A stretch of DNA of 64,000 nucleotides from SIG636 sp045537905 (GCA_045537905.1 JAZSQJ010000053.1:36914-100913), one strand, 5' to 3'; positions 33,887 to 43,032 are shown, numbered from the stretch's first letter. Made by a program: numbers and translations. Notes: generated by a model from the sequence alone, not told the origin.

Positions 33887-34648
33887 ATGTTGAAGGTAGA
33901 GATAATAGCGCACACCCCCCAACCCGAAAAGATAATTGCAGCGGCGGCAAAGCTTTGCTATTCCCAATCAGGCGTTGACGGAATATTGGAAGGTCTGACT
34001 GAGGAGAAAACGGAAAGCTTTATCAATATGCTTGTGTCCCTCGGTCACGAAAGTCCCTTTGAGCACGTAAGCTTTACTTTCGGTATAGAGGGTGTATCCC
34101 GTGCGGTTCTTGCCCAGATAACAAGGCACCGTATTGCCTCCTTCAGCGTACAAAGCCAACGCTACGTAAATAAGGAGAGCTTTACCTATATAATGCCTCC
34201 CGAGATAGAGGCGCTTCCCGAGGCAAAGGAGGTCTTTCTGCAGGCGATGGAGGAGGACAGAAAGCACTATATGCGTCTTGCCGCTTTGCTTAAGGAAAAG
34301 CATACCAAAACCTTGATAGATGGCGGTATGGAGGAAGCCGCCGCCGCAAAGGCTGCGGAGAAAATGGCGTTTGAGGATGCCCGCAGTGTGTTGCCCAACG
34401 CTTGCGACACGAAGATAGTTATGACTATGAACGTACGCTCCCTGTACAACTTCTTTAATCTGCGTTGCTGCACCCGTGCCCAGTGGGAGATAAGAGCCCT
34501 GGCAGAGGAAATGCTGCGTAAGGTAAAGCAGATAGCGCCCACCCTGTTCAAAAAGGCAGGCCCACCTTGCGTATCGGGTCCCTGTCCCGAGGGGAAAATG
34601 AGCTGTGGCAAGGCTCTTGAAATGCGAGAAAAATATCAAAATATGTAA
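33887..34648 (+). CDS. thyX: flavin-dependent thymidylate synthase
   Basis: The 253-residue enzyme makes dTMP from dUMP using FAD, NADPH and methylenetetrahydrofolate. The defining motif RHR-X7-S is complete (Arg80-His-Arg82 to Ser90, RHRIASFSVQSQRY). Using ThyX instead of ThyA spares the folate pool, since it does not produce dihydrofolate. FolD, which makes methylenetetrahydrofolate, lies about 13 kb downstream. AGAGGGAT precedes the ATG. The thymidylate kinase gene follows after 18 bp. Confidence 0.95.
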   Translation: MLKVEIIAHTPQPEKIIAAAAKLCYSQSGVDGILEGLTEEKTESFINMLVSLGHESPFEHVSFTFGIEGVSRAVLAQITRHRIASFSVQSQRYVNKESFTYIMPPEIEALPEAKEVFLQAMEEDRKHYMRLAALLKEKHTKTLIDGGMEEAAAAKAAEKMAFEDARSVLPNACDTKIVMTMNVRSLYNFFNLRCCTRAQWEIRALAEEMLRKVKQIAPTLFKKAGPPCVSGPCPEGKMSCGKALEMREKYQNM

Positions 34649-34666
34649 ATTTGTGGGGTGCAGTCT

Positions 34667-35362
34667 ATGTCAAAAGGCATATTGATAGCAGTAGACGGTC
34701 TGGATGGCTCCGGTAAGGAGACCCAAAGCAAGCTCCTTTGTGCTTATCTGGACAAAATGGGTATAAATAATAAGCTCGTATCCTTTCCTACATACAAGGA
34801 GGATAGCAGTGCCTTGATAAAAATGTATCTGCGTGGAGATTTCGGCACCGACCCCGAGGCGGTAAACCCCTTTGCCGCATCCTCCTTCTACGCTATGGAC
34901 AGATACTGCGCCTATATGCTGGACTGGAAAAAGGACTACGACGAGGGCGCGGTTATAATCGCAAACCGTTATACTACCGCCAATCTGGTGCATCAGATGT
35001 CCAAGCTTCCAAAGGAGCAGTGGGACAGCTTTGGCAAATGGCTTCTTGACTATGAGTTTTCTTTGTTGGGGCTTCCTGCTCCCGACGGAGTAATATATCT
35101 GTGTCTGCCTCCCAAAGCCTCCTCCTCTCTTGTGCAAAAGCGTTGCGAGGATACGGGTGCGGTAAAGGACATCCACGAAAACAATGCAAAGCACCTGGAG
35201 GACAGCTACAGGGCGGCGTTGTACGCATCGGACAAATACGGCTGGAACAGAGTAGACTGCGTAAAGGATGAGGTTCTACGCAGTATCGACGATATACACG
35301 GACAGGTCTGCCATATAGTAAACGGCATTCTGGCAGACGGTGGTATTTTCAAAGGAGAATAG
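34667..35362 (+). CDS. tmk: thymidylate kinase
   Basis: The 231-residue kinase makes dTDP from dTMP, the step after ThyX. The P-loop is GLDGSGKE (residues 11-18). The typical YAMDRYCAY and NRYTTANLVHQ segments hold the nucleotide-binding Arg residues. The start at 34667 has GGGG eight bases upstream; a GTG at 34658 was rejected. It ends in TAG. Confidence 0.9.
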   Translation: MSKGILIAVDGLDGSGKETQSKLLCAYLDKMGINNKLVSFPTYKEDSSALIKMYLRGDFGTDPEAVNPFAASSFYAMDRYCAYMLDWKKDYDEGAVIIANRYTTANLVHQMSKLPKEQWDSFGKWLLDYEFSLLGLPAPDGVIYLCLPPKASSSLVQKRCEDTGAVKDIHENNAKHLEDSYRAALYASDKYGWNRVDCVKDEVLRSIDDIHGQVCHIVNGILADGGIFKGE

Positions 35363-35366
35363 ATGG

Positions 35367-35912
35367 ATGAAAGCGTTAATTTTACTTGCAAACGGCTTTG
35401 AGGAATGTGAGGCGCTTACTCCCGCCGACGTGCTGAGAAGGGCAGGGGTAGACGTAAGCCTTGTTTCTATAGGTAACGAGCTTAAGGTGACGGGTGCCCA
35501 TAATATAAGCGTGATGGCAGACGTGCTGCTGAGTGATATTGATACGTCTGCTCCCGATGTGCTTATTCTTCCGGGTGGACTTAAGGGTACCGAGGCTCTT
35601 GGTGAGTCCTATCAGGTAAAAGCCCTTATAGAAAACAGTGTTTCTGCAGGCAGCTACGTTGCGGCAATCTGTGCGGCACCCTCCATTCTGGGCAAGATGG
35701 GTTATCTTGACGGCAGGGATATAGCCTGCTATCCCGGCTTTGAAAAAAATATGGAGCAGGCAAACCGTACGGGTGAAAAGGTAGAGGTAGACGATATATT
35801 CATTACCGCAGAGGGTATGGGTGTATCGCTGGAGTTTGCCCTTAAGATTACGGAGCTTTTGTTTGGCACGGCAGTGGCAGGCGATATAGCAGAGCAGATA
35901 AGAAAGGCGTAG
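35367..35912 (+). CDS. DJ-1/PfpI-family protein
   Basis: The 181-residue protein has the DJ-1 fold signature: Glu-rich NGFEECEALTPAD (12-24), LILPGGLKGTEAL (66-78) and the nucleophile elbow ICAAPSILG with Cys102. These proteins are proposed deglycases, chaperones or hydrolases; the role here is not fixed. AAAGGAG lies nine bases before the start at 35367. A nearer ATG (35363) is out of frame, and an in-frame upstream start at 35340 would overlap tmk. Confidence 0.88.
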   Translation: MKALILLANGFEECEALTPADVLRRAGVDVSLVSIGNELKVTGAHNISVMADVLLSDIDTSAPDVLILPGGLKGTEALGESYQVKALIENSVSAGSYVAAICAAPSILGKMGYLDGRDIACYPGFEKNMEQANRTGEKVEVDDIFITAEGMGVSLEFALKITELLFGTAVAGDIAEQIRKA

Positions 35913-35927
35913 CCAAAAGGCGAAGGT

Positions 35928-36824
35928 ATGCTAAAGTTTTTGAAATCGGCTCCCTTCAGCGTCCCCTTACTGACGGCGGCAGTGTATATTTTGCTGTCGC
36001 TGTGCGGTCATTACATAACGGCGGACAGCGTGGGTGAGGACAGTGTTTTTCTGGTAATAATCATAATACAGCTTGTAATTTTTGCCGCACCCTGTTTTTT
36101 GTATTACGGCATAAAGGGCGGCAAGCTTAACTACCCTATGCTGTCGTGGAAAATGAACGGCAACACCGTGATTTACTTCTTTGCTTCCTTCGGTGTTATG
36201 CTGTGCGGCAGCCTGCTGTTACAGCTTTTACTGTACAGCGGCGGTAACGGACTTGCCTTTGACAAAGGATATATGGATACTTTGTTTATGGGAGAGGACA
36301 GCGGCGTAGGTCTGTTTTTGGCATACTGCCTTGTGCCCGCCCTTTGCGAGGAGCTGTTTTTCCGCGGTATAGTAATAGGTGAGTATAAAAAGTACGGCAG
36401 CTTTAATGCGGTAGCTATAAGCACCTTGTATTTTACCCTTGTACATTTCTCAGCAGAGGGATTTGTAATATATATGTTTGCGGGTATGATACTTGGTATA
36501 AGTGCCGTGGTCTGCAGGTCGGTGTACCCTTCAATGGCACTCCACCTTGCCTTTAATATGTACGGCTTATACGGCAATTCGGCATTCGTAAGCAAAACCG
36601 TGTTTAACACCAGTGCATTGTTCGTAGGCTTTGTGTTACTTGTGGTTATGCTTTTGTGTCTGGCGCTTATGTTTTCCAGAATGGAAAATATGTTTTCGGC
36701 GTATGCTAAAAACGAGGAGGGTGCCCCCGTACCCGAAAAAAGCACAAACAATCTGTACATCTATATAACGCCTGCACTTATATTACCGATAGCAGTATTT
36801 ATTATTATAAACGCCTTGCTGTAG
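35928..36824 (+). CDS. CPBP-family intramembrane metalloprotease
   Basis: The 298-residue membrane protein has about eight helices and the family's metal motifs: CEELFFRG with Glu141-Glu142 and Arg146, His173 in LVHFSAEG and HLAFN with His206 and Asn210. It belongs to the Rce1/CAAX-prenyl-protease-like group. In bacteria the substrates are mostly unknown (some act in bacteriocin self-immunity). It lies between the DJ-1 gene and mltG on the same strand. Confidence 0.88.
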   Translation: MLKFLKSAPFSVPLLTAAVYILLSLCGHYITADSVGEDSVFLVIIIIQLVIFAAPCFLYYGIKGGKLNYPMLSWKMNGNTVIYFFASFGVMLCGSLLLQLLLYSGGNGLAFDKGYMDTLFMGEDSGVGLFLAYCLVPALCEELFFRGIVIGEYKKYGSFNAVAISTLYFTLVHFSAEGFVIYMFAGMILGISAVVCRSVYPSMALHLAFNMYGLYGNSAFVSKTVFNTSALFVGFVLLVVMLLCLALMFSRMENMFSAYAKNEEGAPVPEKSTNNLYIYITPALILPIAVFIIINALL

Positions 36825-36852
36825 ACTACAGCAAACGGAGGTTTTTTTAACA

Positions 36853-38547
36853 GTGGATGAAAATAAAAGCGTAAAAGAAAATTCCGACCAGCTTCTGGAA
36901 ATGCTGAGCAAGTATCAGCAGGAAACCGACGAAGCTCGTAGCACCGTCACAGAAAACGGCGTGCAGTCGGATGCTCCCGCAGAAACGGCGGAGGCAGACG
37001 TCGCCAACGTGGCAGATGAGGCGGAAAAGGCAGAAACCGACTCTGACCATTACAGCGACGAGCTTGTTCCTGACGATGTTATACGCCCCACCCCCGAGGG
37101 AGGGCATTTGACCGACGATGCGGGCAACAGTGTGGAGCTGGGTGACAGCGGTGATAGGACGCACGATATACATTTTACGGGCTCAGAGGCGGCAAAAGCC
37201 AAGGCACGCAAGGCGTACAAGCGTGCAAAACGCCGCAACCGCAAGAAAAAGGGCAGAGGCAGTGTTACAATCGGCGTAATAAAGGCGTTGCTTTACACCT
37301 TTGTGGTAGGCACCCTGGCGTTTTTCACGGTGTTCGGCTTCCTTGACTTCTGGCCGGGTATTATCCCTATGGCAAACGACGTGTTTGCCTTTACCAAAAG
37401 CGGCGGCGACGTGGTTGTGGAGCTGGACGGCGGTATGACCACCGAGGAGGTGGCAGAACGTCTTAAGGAAAAGGGCATCATCGAGGAAGAAAAAGTATTT
37501 AAGTTTTATGTAAAATATAAGTTTGATGAAAGTGTAGAGCTGGATAAAGAAAACCTTGTAGGCTCTCTGTTCCATCTGGGGAGCGAGTTTGTTAAAACTA
37601 TGTTCTTCGGCGGGGACATAGACCCTCAGTATGAGCTGGACTATCTCTCCGGCAGTCACACGCTGTCAGCGGATATGAACTATGACCAGATAATACAGAC
37701 CCTTACCAGCACCGTGTATACCAGAGAAGAAATTACCGTTACCGTCCCCGAGGGCTATACGGCAGACCAGATAATAAACCTTCTTGTCAGCAACGGAATA
37801 GGCACGAGGGAAGGCTACGTCTACGCTATAAACGAGTACCCCTATAAGCACGAGTTTGTACAGCTTCTTAATGAGCAGGGCTGGAAAGAGGGTCGTTACT
37901 ACAGGCTGGAGGGTTATCTGTATCCCGATACCTACCTGTTTTACAAGGATGCGGACGAGGTAGAGGTTATTAACAAGATGCTTAACGGCTTCTCCTCCCG
38001 TGTGTGGACCGAGTATTACGGCACCTACAAGCCCGCTTGTGAAAAGCTAGGCTTTACCTTTGACCAGATGATAGGCTTTGCCTCCATCGTACAGGCGGAG
38101 GGTAAAAGCTTTACGGATTTTGAAAACGTTTCCCAGGTATTCCATAACCGTTTTGCTTCCGACTCCTTTGATAAGCTGGAGTCCTGTGCTACCATCCAGT
38201 ACGCTATGGATTGCGACAATATCAAAAACGGTTTGCCTGTGAACAGAAAGCCCGTTTTAAGCGACGAGGATACCAGGTATCCCACTCCTTACAACACCTA
38301 TCAATACGAAGGACTTCCTCCCGGGGCTATCTGCAATCCGGGTCTTGACGCTATCGAGGCGGCGCTGTACCCCGATATGTCCGACGAAATAAAGGAAAAG
38401 TTCCAGATAACCACCGCCTACTATTTCAACTCTGATATGGCAGGCAATATGTACTATGCTCAAACCCCTTATCAGCATAGCGTAAATAAACAAAAGGCAG
38501 ATGCCGTAAACAAGCAGATAGAAGACGGCACCTACACAGGTAACTGA
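36853..38547 (+). CDS. mltG: endolytic murein transglycosylase MltG
   Basis: The 564-residue protein cuts nascent peptidoglycan strands and helps set glycan length. It has a hydrophilic N-terminus (1-140, charged, with a KAKARKAYKRAKRRN basic patch), one membrane helix (about 142-165) and the YceG/MltG domain. The sequence LEGYLYPDTYLFYK and the catalytic-region QAEGKSF are near the end. The start is a GTG at 36853 with GGAGG twelve bases upstream. U32 peptidase and mltG neighbours are common in clostridia. Confidence 0.88.
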   Translation: MDENKSVKENSDQLLEMLSKYQQETDEARSTVTENGVQSDAPAETAEADVANVADEAEKAETDSDHYSDELVPDDVIRPTPEGGHLTDDAGNSVELGDSGDRTHDIHFTGSEAAKAKARKAYKRAKRRNRKKKGRGSVTIGVIKALLYTFVVGTLAFFTVFGFLDFWPGIIPMANDVFAFTKSGGDVVVELDGGMTTEEVAERLKEKGIIEEEKVFKFYVKYKFDESVELDKENLVGSLFHLGSEFVKTMFFGGDIDPQYELDYLSGSHTLSADMNYDQIIQTLTSTVYTREEITVTVPEGYTADQIINLLVSNGIGTREGYVYAINEYPYKHEFVQLLNEQGWKEGRYYRLEGYLYPDTYLFYKDADEVEVINKMLNGFSSRVWTEYYGTYKPACEKLGFTFDQMIGFASIVQAEGKSFTDFENVSQVFHNRFASDSFDKLESCATIQYAMDCDNIKNGLPVNRKPVLSDEDTRYPTPYNTYQYEGLPPGAICNPGLDAIEAALYPDMSDEIKEKFQITTAYYFNSDMAGNMYYAQTPYQHSVNKQKADAVNKQIEDGTYTGN

Positions 38548-38549
38548 TT

Positions 38550-39785
38550 ATGAAACGCTGTGAGATACTTTCCCCCGCAGGGGATTTGGAAAAGCTTCAG
38601 TTTGCCGTGTCCTACGGGGCAGACGCAGTTTATATGGCTATGAAAAGCTACGGTATGCGTGCCTCGGCAGGCAACTTTGATATGGCAGAGCTGGAACAGG
38701 GGCTGGACTTTGCCCACGCAAGGGGCGCAAGGGTGTACTGCACTCTTAACACTATGCCAAGGGACAGGGAATTTGCAGGACTGTCCCGTATGCTTGAGGG
38801 CTTTGGCAGTGTACGTCCCGACGCCTTTATAGTAACAGACCCCGGTGTTATAAGCCTGGTTAAGGAAAAGCTTCCTAATGCAGAGCTGCATCTTTCCACC
38901 CAATGCTCTACGGTAAACAGCCGTTCCTGCCGTTTTTGGTACGATAATTTCGGCATAAAGCGTGTGGTGCTGGCAAGGGAGCTGACACTGGAGGAGATAA
39001 GGGAGATAAGGCGGAATATACCCGAGGATATGGAAATAGAGTGCTTTGTCCACGGGGCAATGTGCGTGTCCTATTCGGGCAGGTGCTTGCTTTCCAACTA
39101 TGCCACGGGTAGAGACGCCAACCGTGGAATGTGTGCCCAGCCTTGCCGTTGGCAGTACAATATGTCCGACGTAAGGGACGGACTGCCCCTTTACAGTGCA
39201 GAGCAGACCGAGGAGGGTACCTATGCCTTTTCCTCCAAGGATTTGTGTATGGTAGAGCATATACCCGAGCTGGTTGAGGCAGGCATAAACAGCTTTAAGA
39301 TAGAGGGCAGGATGAAAAGCGCCTACTACACGGCGGCGGTTACAAACGCCTACCGTATGGCATACGATAGCTATGTCAAGGACCCCGCAGGCTTTGTTAC
39401 CGACCCAAGCTGGAAAAAGGAGACGGAGAGCGTAAGCCACAGAGAGTACGATACGGGCTTCTATTTCACCCCTCCCCATCAGGCGGCACAGGTTTGCAAG
39501 GAAAACGTGTACTTAAACGATAGGGCGTATCTTGCCACTGTCAGCGAGTACGACGAGGAAACGGGTCTTGCCAGGTGCATCCAGCGTAACAAGTTCTGCG
39601 TAGGCGACAGGGTACAGCTTCTCAGTCCCTCCACCTGCGGCAGGGACGTGCTTATAGAAAAGCTGTACGATGAAAATATGCAAGAGATAGAAAGTGTCCC
39701 CCACGCCAAGCAGGTGTTTTACGTACCCCTTAAGGGTGCAAAAAAGTGGGACATAATAAGATGCGGTGATACAAATGTTAAATAA
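38550..39785 (+). CDS. U32-family peptidase / tRNA hydroxylation protein
   Basis: The 411-residue protein has the U32 signature ECFVHGAMCVSYSGRC (about 163-178) and the N-terminal LSPAGDLEKLQFAV. The cysteine-rich run LSNYATGRDANRGMCAQPCR follows. It is close to the TrhP/YegQ group, which takes part in 5-hydroxyuridine tRNA modification; collagenase activity in others is historical. It follows mltG by 2 bp. There is no clear ribosome site, so translational coupling with mltG is likely. Confidence 0.88.
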   Translation: MKRCEILSPAGDLEKLQFAVSYGADAVYMAMKSYGMRASAGNFDMAELEQGLDFAHARGARVYCTLNTMPRDREFAGLSRMLEGFGSVRPDAFIVTDPGVISLVKEKLPNAELHLSTQCSTVNSRSCRFWYDNFGIKRVVLARELTLEEIREIRRNIPEDMEIECFVHGAMCVSYSGRCLLSNYATGRDANRGMCAQPCRWQYNMSDVRDGLPLYSAEQTEEGTYAFSSKDLCMVEHIPELVEAGINSFKIEGRMKSAYYTAAVTNAYRMAYDSYVKDPAGFVTDPSWKKETESVSHREYDTGFYFTPPHQAAQVCKENVYLNDRAYLATVSEYDEETGLARCIQRNKFCVGDRVQLLSPSTCGRDVLIEKLYDENMQEIESVPHAKQVFYVPLKGAKKWDIIRCGDTNVK

Positions 39786-40431
39786 ACTCAATCACAGAAT
39801 ATGCGTTATCTGCGGCCACTACGGTGCAGGTAAAACAAACGTGGCGGTAAACCTGGCAAAGGAAGGGGCAAAACAAGGCAAAAAGGTCTGCATAGCAGAT
39901 TTTGACGTGGTAAACCCCTACTTCCGCACTGCCGATAATAAGGCAGAGCTGGAGGGTCTGGGCATCCGCTGCATAATTCCTCAGTACGCCAATACCAACG
40001 TGGATATCCCCTCCATACCGGCAGAGTTTCAGTCTGTATTCGTAAGTGACGAGCTTTGCATAATAGACGTGGGTGGAGATGACGGAGCCATAGCGCTCTC
40101 CACCTATAAGGAACGCTTTAAGGACTGCGGCTACGATATGCTTTACGTCTACAACAAAAGCCGTCCTCTTATCTCTGAGATAGAGGAGGCGGTGGAGTCC
40201 GTAGGGTATATACAGGCAATGTCGGGTATGGAGATAAGCTGGCTGGTAAACAACACCAACCTGGGTGAGGAAACCACGGAAAAAACGGTTAAGGACGGGT
40301 ACAACGCCTGTCTGGAGCTGTCAAAGCGTACAGGCATCCCCTTAATGGGCAGTACGGTCTTCAAGGGCGTGGCTTGCCGTGACGTGGGCGATGTACTGTA
40401 TATGGAAAACGCTACCAAGCAATTATTTTAA
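39775..40431 (+). CDS. MinD/ParA-like P-loop ATPase (uncharacterised)
   Basis: The 218-residue protein has a P-loop GHYGAGKTN (14-22) and the switch motif IADFDVVNPYFRT. IIDVGGDDGAIAL corresponds to Walker B. This resembles ATPases of the CooC/MinD/ArsA type that load metal centres or position proteins. It overlaps the U32 gene by 11 bases and sits 35 bases before the ferredoxin subunit gene, so it may assist the iron-sulfur oxidoreductase (inference). A GTG at 39766 is an alternative start. Confidence 0.65.
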   Translation: MLNKLNHRICVICGHYGAGKTNVAVNLAKEGAKQGKKVCIADFDVVNPYFRTADNKAELEGLGIRCIIPQYANTNVDIPSIPAEFQSVFVSDELCIIDVGGDDGAIALSTYKERFKDCGYDMLYVYNKSRPLISEIEEAVESVGYIQAMSGMEISWLVNNTNLGEETTEKTVKDGYNACLELSKRTGIPLMGSTVFKGVACRDVGDVLYMENATKQLF

Positions 40432-40466
40432 TAAAAAATTTTTTTAATAAAGAAAGGAAGCTTAAA

Positions 40467-40685
40467 ATGAACAGGGTAAGCTTTAACACAGACCTTTGTA
40501 AGGGCTGTGGACTTTGCGTAGGTGCCTGTCCCAGACACATTATCGCACTTGACACCTCTGCTCTCAATGCAAAGGGTTATCATCCCGCACAGGTAACCGA
40601 TATGGCACAGTGCATCGCTTGTGCTATGTGTGCTACTATGTGTCCCGATGTAGTAATTACAGTAGAGAAAGGAAGTGAGAAATAA
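40467..40685 (+). CDS. korD: 2-oxoacid:ferredoxin oxidoreductase, ferredoxin-like (delta) subunit
   Basis: The 72-residue protein has two [4Fe-4S] motifs: Cys11, 14, 17, 21 (CKGCGLCVGAC) and Cys49, 52, 55, 59 (CIACAMCATMC). It should pass electrons from the thiamine-diphosphate subunits to external ferredoxin. AAAGGAAG precedes the ATG. The next gene begins at base 40685, inside this gene's stop (TAATG). Confidence 0.85.
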   Translation: MNRVSFNTDLCKGCGLCVGACPRHIIALDTSALNAKGYHPAQVTDMAQCIACAMCATMCPDVVITVEKGSEK

Positions 40686-41617
40686 TGGCTGAAAAAATGC
40701 TTATGAAGGGTAACGAGGTTATAGGCGAGGCTGCTATCCGTGCAGGCTGCCGTTATTTCTTCGGTTATCCCATCACCCCTCAGACCGAGCTGTCTGAGTA
40801 TCTTGCTAAGAAAATGCCCAAGGTTGGCGGTCTTTGCCTTCAGGCAGAAAGTGAAGTTTCTGCTATCAATATGGTTCTTGGCTGTACCGCTTCCGGCGAG
40901 CGTGCCTTTACCTCTTCCTCTTCCCCCGGGGTAAGCCTTAAGAGCGAGGGCGTTTCCTACATAATCGGCTCCGACCTTCCCTGCGTTATCGTTAACGTAC
41001 AGCGCGGCGGTCCCGGTCTTGGCGGCATCCAGCCTGCCCAGTCCGATTATCTTCAGGCAACCAAGGCTTTAGGTCACGGCGACCAGCACTTTGTTGTGCT
41101 TGCTCCTGCTTACGTACAGGAAATAGCTACCCTTATGGGTGAGGCTTTTGATATAGCAGACATCTACCGTACCCCCGTTATGCTTCTTGCAGACGGTGCT
41201 TTGGGTCAGATGATGGAGCCCGTTGACTTTGAGGCAAAGCGTGAGCGTGCTCTTCCCGAAAAGACCTGGGCGGCCTGCGGTCACGGCAACAAGCGTAAGC
41301 ACAACATCGTAAACTCCTTGTATATCGACCCCGAAACTCTTGAGAACACCGTTCTTGCCCGTTACGAAAGATATAAGGCAATAGAGGAAAACGAGGTTCA
41401 GTACGACGAGTATATGACCGAGGATGCGGAGATTTGCGTAGTAGCCTACGGCATCACTGCAAGAATAGTAAAGACTGCAGTTAAAGCGGCAAGAGCTATG
41501 GGTATCAAGGTTGGCTTGTTCCGTCCCATCACCCTTTGGCCCTACCCCAAGAAGCAGCTTGCAGAACTTGCCGACAAGGTTGACAAGTTCCTCGTTGTTG
41601 AGATGAATATGGGATAG
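40685..41617 (+). CDS. korA: 2-oxoacid:ferredoxin oxidoreductase, alpha subunit, cut short by an in-frame TAG
   Basis: The visible frame is 310 residues and begins with the family motif FGYPITPQTELSEYL. The enzyme oxidises a 2-oxoacid to acyl-CoA while reducing ferredoxin; the substrate may be 2-oxoglutarate or a branched-chain oxoacid. The frame stops at TAG (41615-41617) after VEMNMG, where relatives have a glutamine (VEMNMGQM). The codon is one C-to-T change from CAG. The same frame continues for 43 more codons with family-typical sequence (VEFFGRTGGVIPTPDEI). Other genes here end in TAG, so this is not a recoded stop throughout. It is a nonsense mutation, a sequence error, or a readthrough or restart site. 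Confidence 0.75.
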   Translation: MAEKMLMKGNEVIGEAAIRAGCRYFFGYPITPQTELSEYLAKKMPKVGGLCLQAESEVSAINMVLGCTASGERAFTSSSSPGVSLKSEGVSYIIGSDLPCVIVNVQRGGPGLGGIQPAQSDYLQATKALGHGDQHFVVLAPAYVQEIATLMGEAFDIADIYRTPVMLLADGALGQMMEPVDFEAKRERALPEKTWAACGHGNKRKHNIVNSLYIDPETLENTVLARYERYKAIEENEVQYDEYMTEDAEICVVAYGITARIVKTAVKAARAMGIKVGLFRPITLWPYPKKQLAELADKVDKFLVVEMNMG

Positions 41618-41749
41618 ATGGTAGACGACGTTAAGGTTGCTACGGACTGCAAGCGTCCCGTAGAGTTCTTTGGCAGAACAGGCGGCGTTATCCCTACTCC
41701 CGACGAAATCCTTGCAAAGATAGTAGAAATGAACGGAGGTGCCAAGTAA
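41618..41749 (+). pseudogene. korA: C-terminal remnant of the alpha-subunit gene after the TAG
   Basis: The frame continues from ATG 41618 directly after the TAG to TAA at 41747-41749, encoding MVDDVKVATDCKRPVEF and the conserved PTPDEI tail. ATG follows the stop immediately, so a coupled restart could yield a 43-residue peptide. It is not a gene of its own. Confidence 0.75.
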
Positions 41750-41750
41750 T

Positions 41751-42506
41751 ATGGTAGTATTTGAAAAGCCTAAGGCGCTTACAGACGTACCCTTCCACTA
41801 TTGTCCCGGCTGTACCCACGGTATAGTACACAGACTTGTGGCAGAGGTTATTGACGAAATGGGTATCGAGGGCGAAACCGTAGGTGTCGCATCGGTAGGC
41901 TGTTCCGTTTTCTCCTACAACTATTTCGGCTGTGATATGGTACAGGCTCCCCACGGCCGTGCTCCTGCCGTTGCAACGGGTATTAAGCGCAGCCATCCCG
42001 ATAACTTTGTATTCACCTACCAGGGCGACGGCGACCTTGCCGCAATCGGCACGGCGGAAACCGTTCACGTTGGTGCAAGAGGCGAAAATATAACGATAAT
42101 CTTCATCAATAACGCAATCTACGGTATGACAGGCGGTCAGATGGCTCCTACAACTCTGCTTGGTCAGGTAACAACCACCTCTCCCTACGGCAGAAAGAAG
42201 GAGATACAGGGCAACCCCATCCGTGTTGCAGAGATGATATCCACTCTTGACGGTGCCGCTTACGTTGAGCGTGTAGCCGTTGACTGTGTAAAGAACGTTC
42301 GCAACGCTAAAAAGGCAATAAGAAAAGCCTTCGAGGCACAGAAAAACAAAAAAGGTCTTAGCCTTATAGAGGTTCTGTCCACCTGTCCCACCAACTGGGG
42401 TATGTCTCCCGAGAAGTCTCTTGAGTGGCTTCGCGAGAATATGATGGCACACTATCCTCTTGGCGTATATAAGGATATAACAGAGGAGGCTGGCGATAAT
42501 GAGTAA
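41751..42506 (+). CDS. korB: 2-oxoacid:ferredoxin oxidoreductase, beta subunit
   Basis: The 251-residue protein binds thiamine diphosphate. GDGD (92-95) starts the TPP/Mg motif, closing at NNAIYGMTGGQ (120-130). Cys18, Cys21 (HYCPGC) and Cys51 (VGCSVF) probably ligate a [4Fe-4S] cluster. The start at 41751 has GGAGG eleven bases upstream; a GTG at 41739 overlaps the broken alpha gene. It is intact, so only the alpha subunit is damaged. It overlaps the gamma gene by 8 bp. Confidence 0.88.
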   Translation: MVVFEKPKALTDVPFHYCPGCTHGIVHRLVAEVIDEMGIEGETVGVASVGCSVFSYNYFGCDMVQAPHGRAPAVATGIKRSHPDNFVFTYQGDGDLAAIGTAETVHVGARGENITIIFINNAIYGMTGGQMAPTTLLGQVTTTSPYGRKKEIQGNPIRVAEMISTLDGAAYVERVAVDCVKNVRNAKKAIRKAFEAQKNKKGLSLIEVLSTCPTNWGMSPEKSLEWLRENMMAHYPLGVYKDITEEAGDNE

Positions 42507-43032
42507 TATTTTGCTTGCAGGCTTCGGCGGTCAGGGTATACTTTTTGCAGGTAAACAGATAGTTTTGGCAGGTATGAACAGCGGCAAATACGTTAGCTGG
42601 CTGCCTTCCTACGGTCCCGAAATGCGTGGTGGTACCTGTAACTGCAGCGTTATTGTTGAGGACGAGCCTATCGGCAGCCCTCTCGTAACCAAGCCCGACA
42701 TCCTTCTGGCGTTCAACACCCCCTCCTTTGATAAGTTTGAGAGCAAGGTAGTTAAGGGCGGTATGATTTTCGTAGACAGCTCTCTCGTTGCCAAAAAGTC
42801 TGAAAGAGACGATATACAGGCTTTCTATATCCCCGCAACCGAGCTTGCTAACGAAAACGGTCTTACCGGTATGGCTAACGTAATTATGCTTGGCTATATC
42901 ATTAAAAAGAGCGGTCTGTTTGCAGAGGACTACTTCAAGCAGTCCCTCTCCTCGGGTATCCCTGCCCACAAGGCACACCTTGCCGAGGTAAACAACAAGG
43001 CGTTGGATATAGGCTTTAATTATGAAGGCTAA
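42499..43032 (+). CDS. korC: 2-oxoacid:ferredoxin oxidoreductase, gamma subunit
   Basis: The 177-residue protein has the gamma-subunit motif LAGFGGQGILFAGKQI at the N-terminus and SYGPEMRGGTCNCSV in the middle. It completes the set D-A-B-C. GAGGAGG lies about ten bases before the ATG. The last 11 bases overlap ispD. Confidence 0.9.
   Translation: MSNILLAGFGGQGILFAGKQIVLAGMNSGKYVSWLPSYGPEMRGGTCNCSVIVEDEPIGSPLVTKPDILLAFNTPSFDKFESKVVKGGMIFVDSSLVAKKSERDDIQAFYIPATELANENGLTGMANVIMLGYIIKKSGLFAEDYFKQSLSSGIPAHKAHLAEVNNKALDIGFNYEG

Noticed and set aside
41615..41617. TAG as a sense codon (recoding or pyrrolysine) throughout this organism
   Set aside because: Genes ending at 268, 1302, 14232, 35362, 35912 and 36824 use TAG as an ordinary stop.
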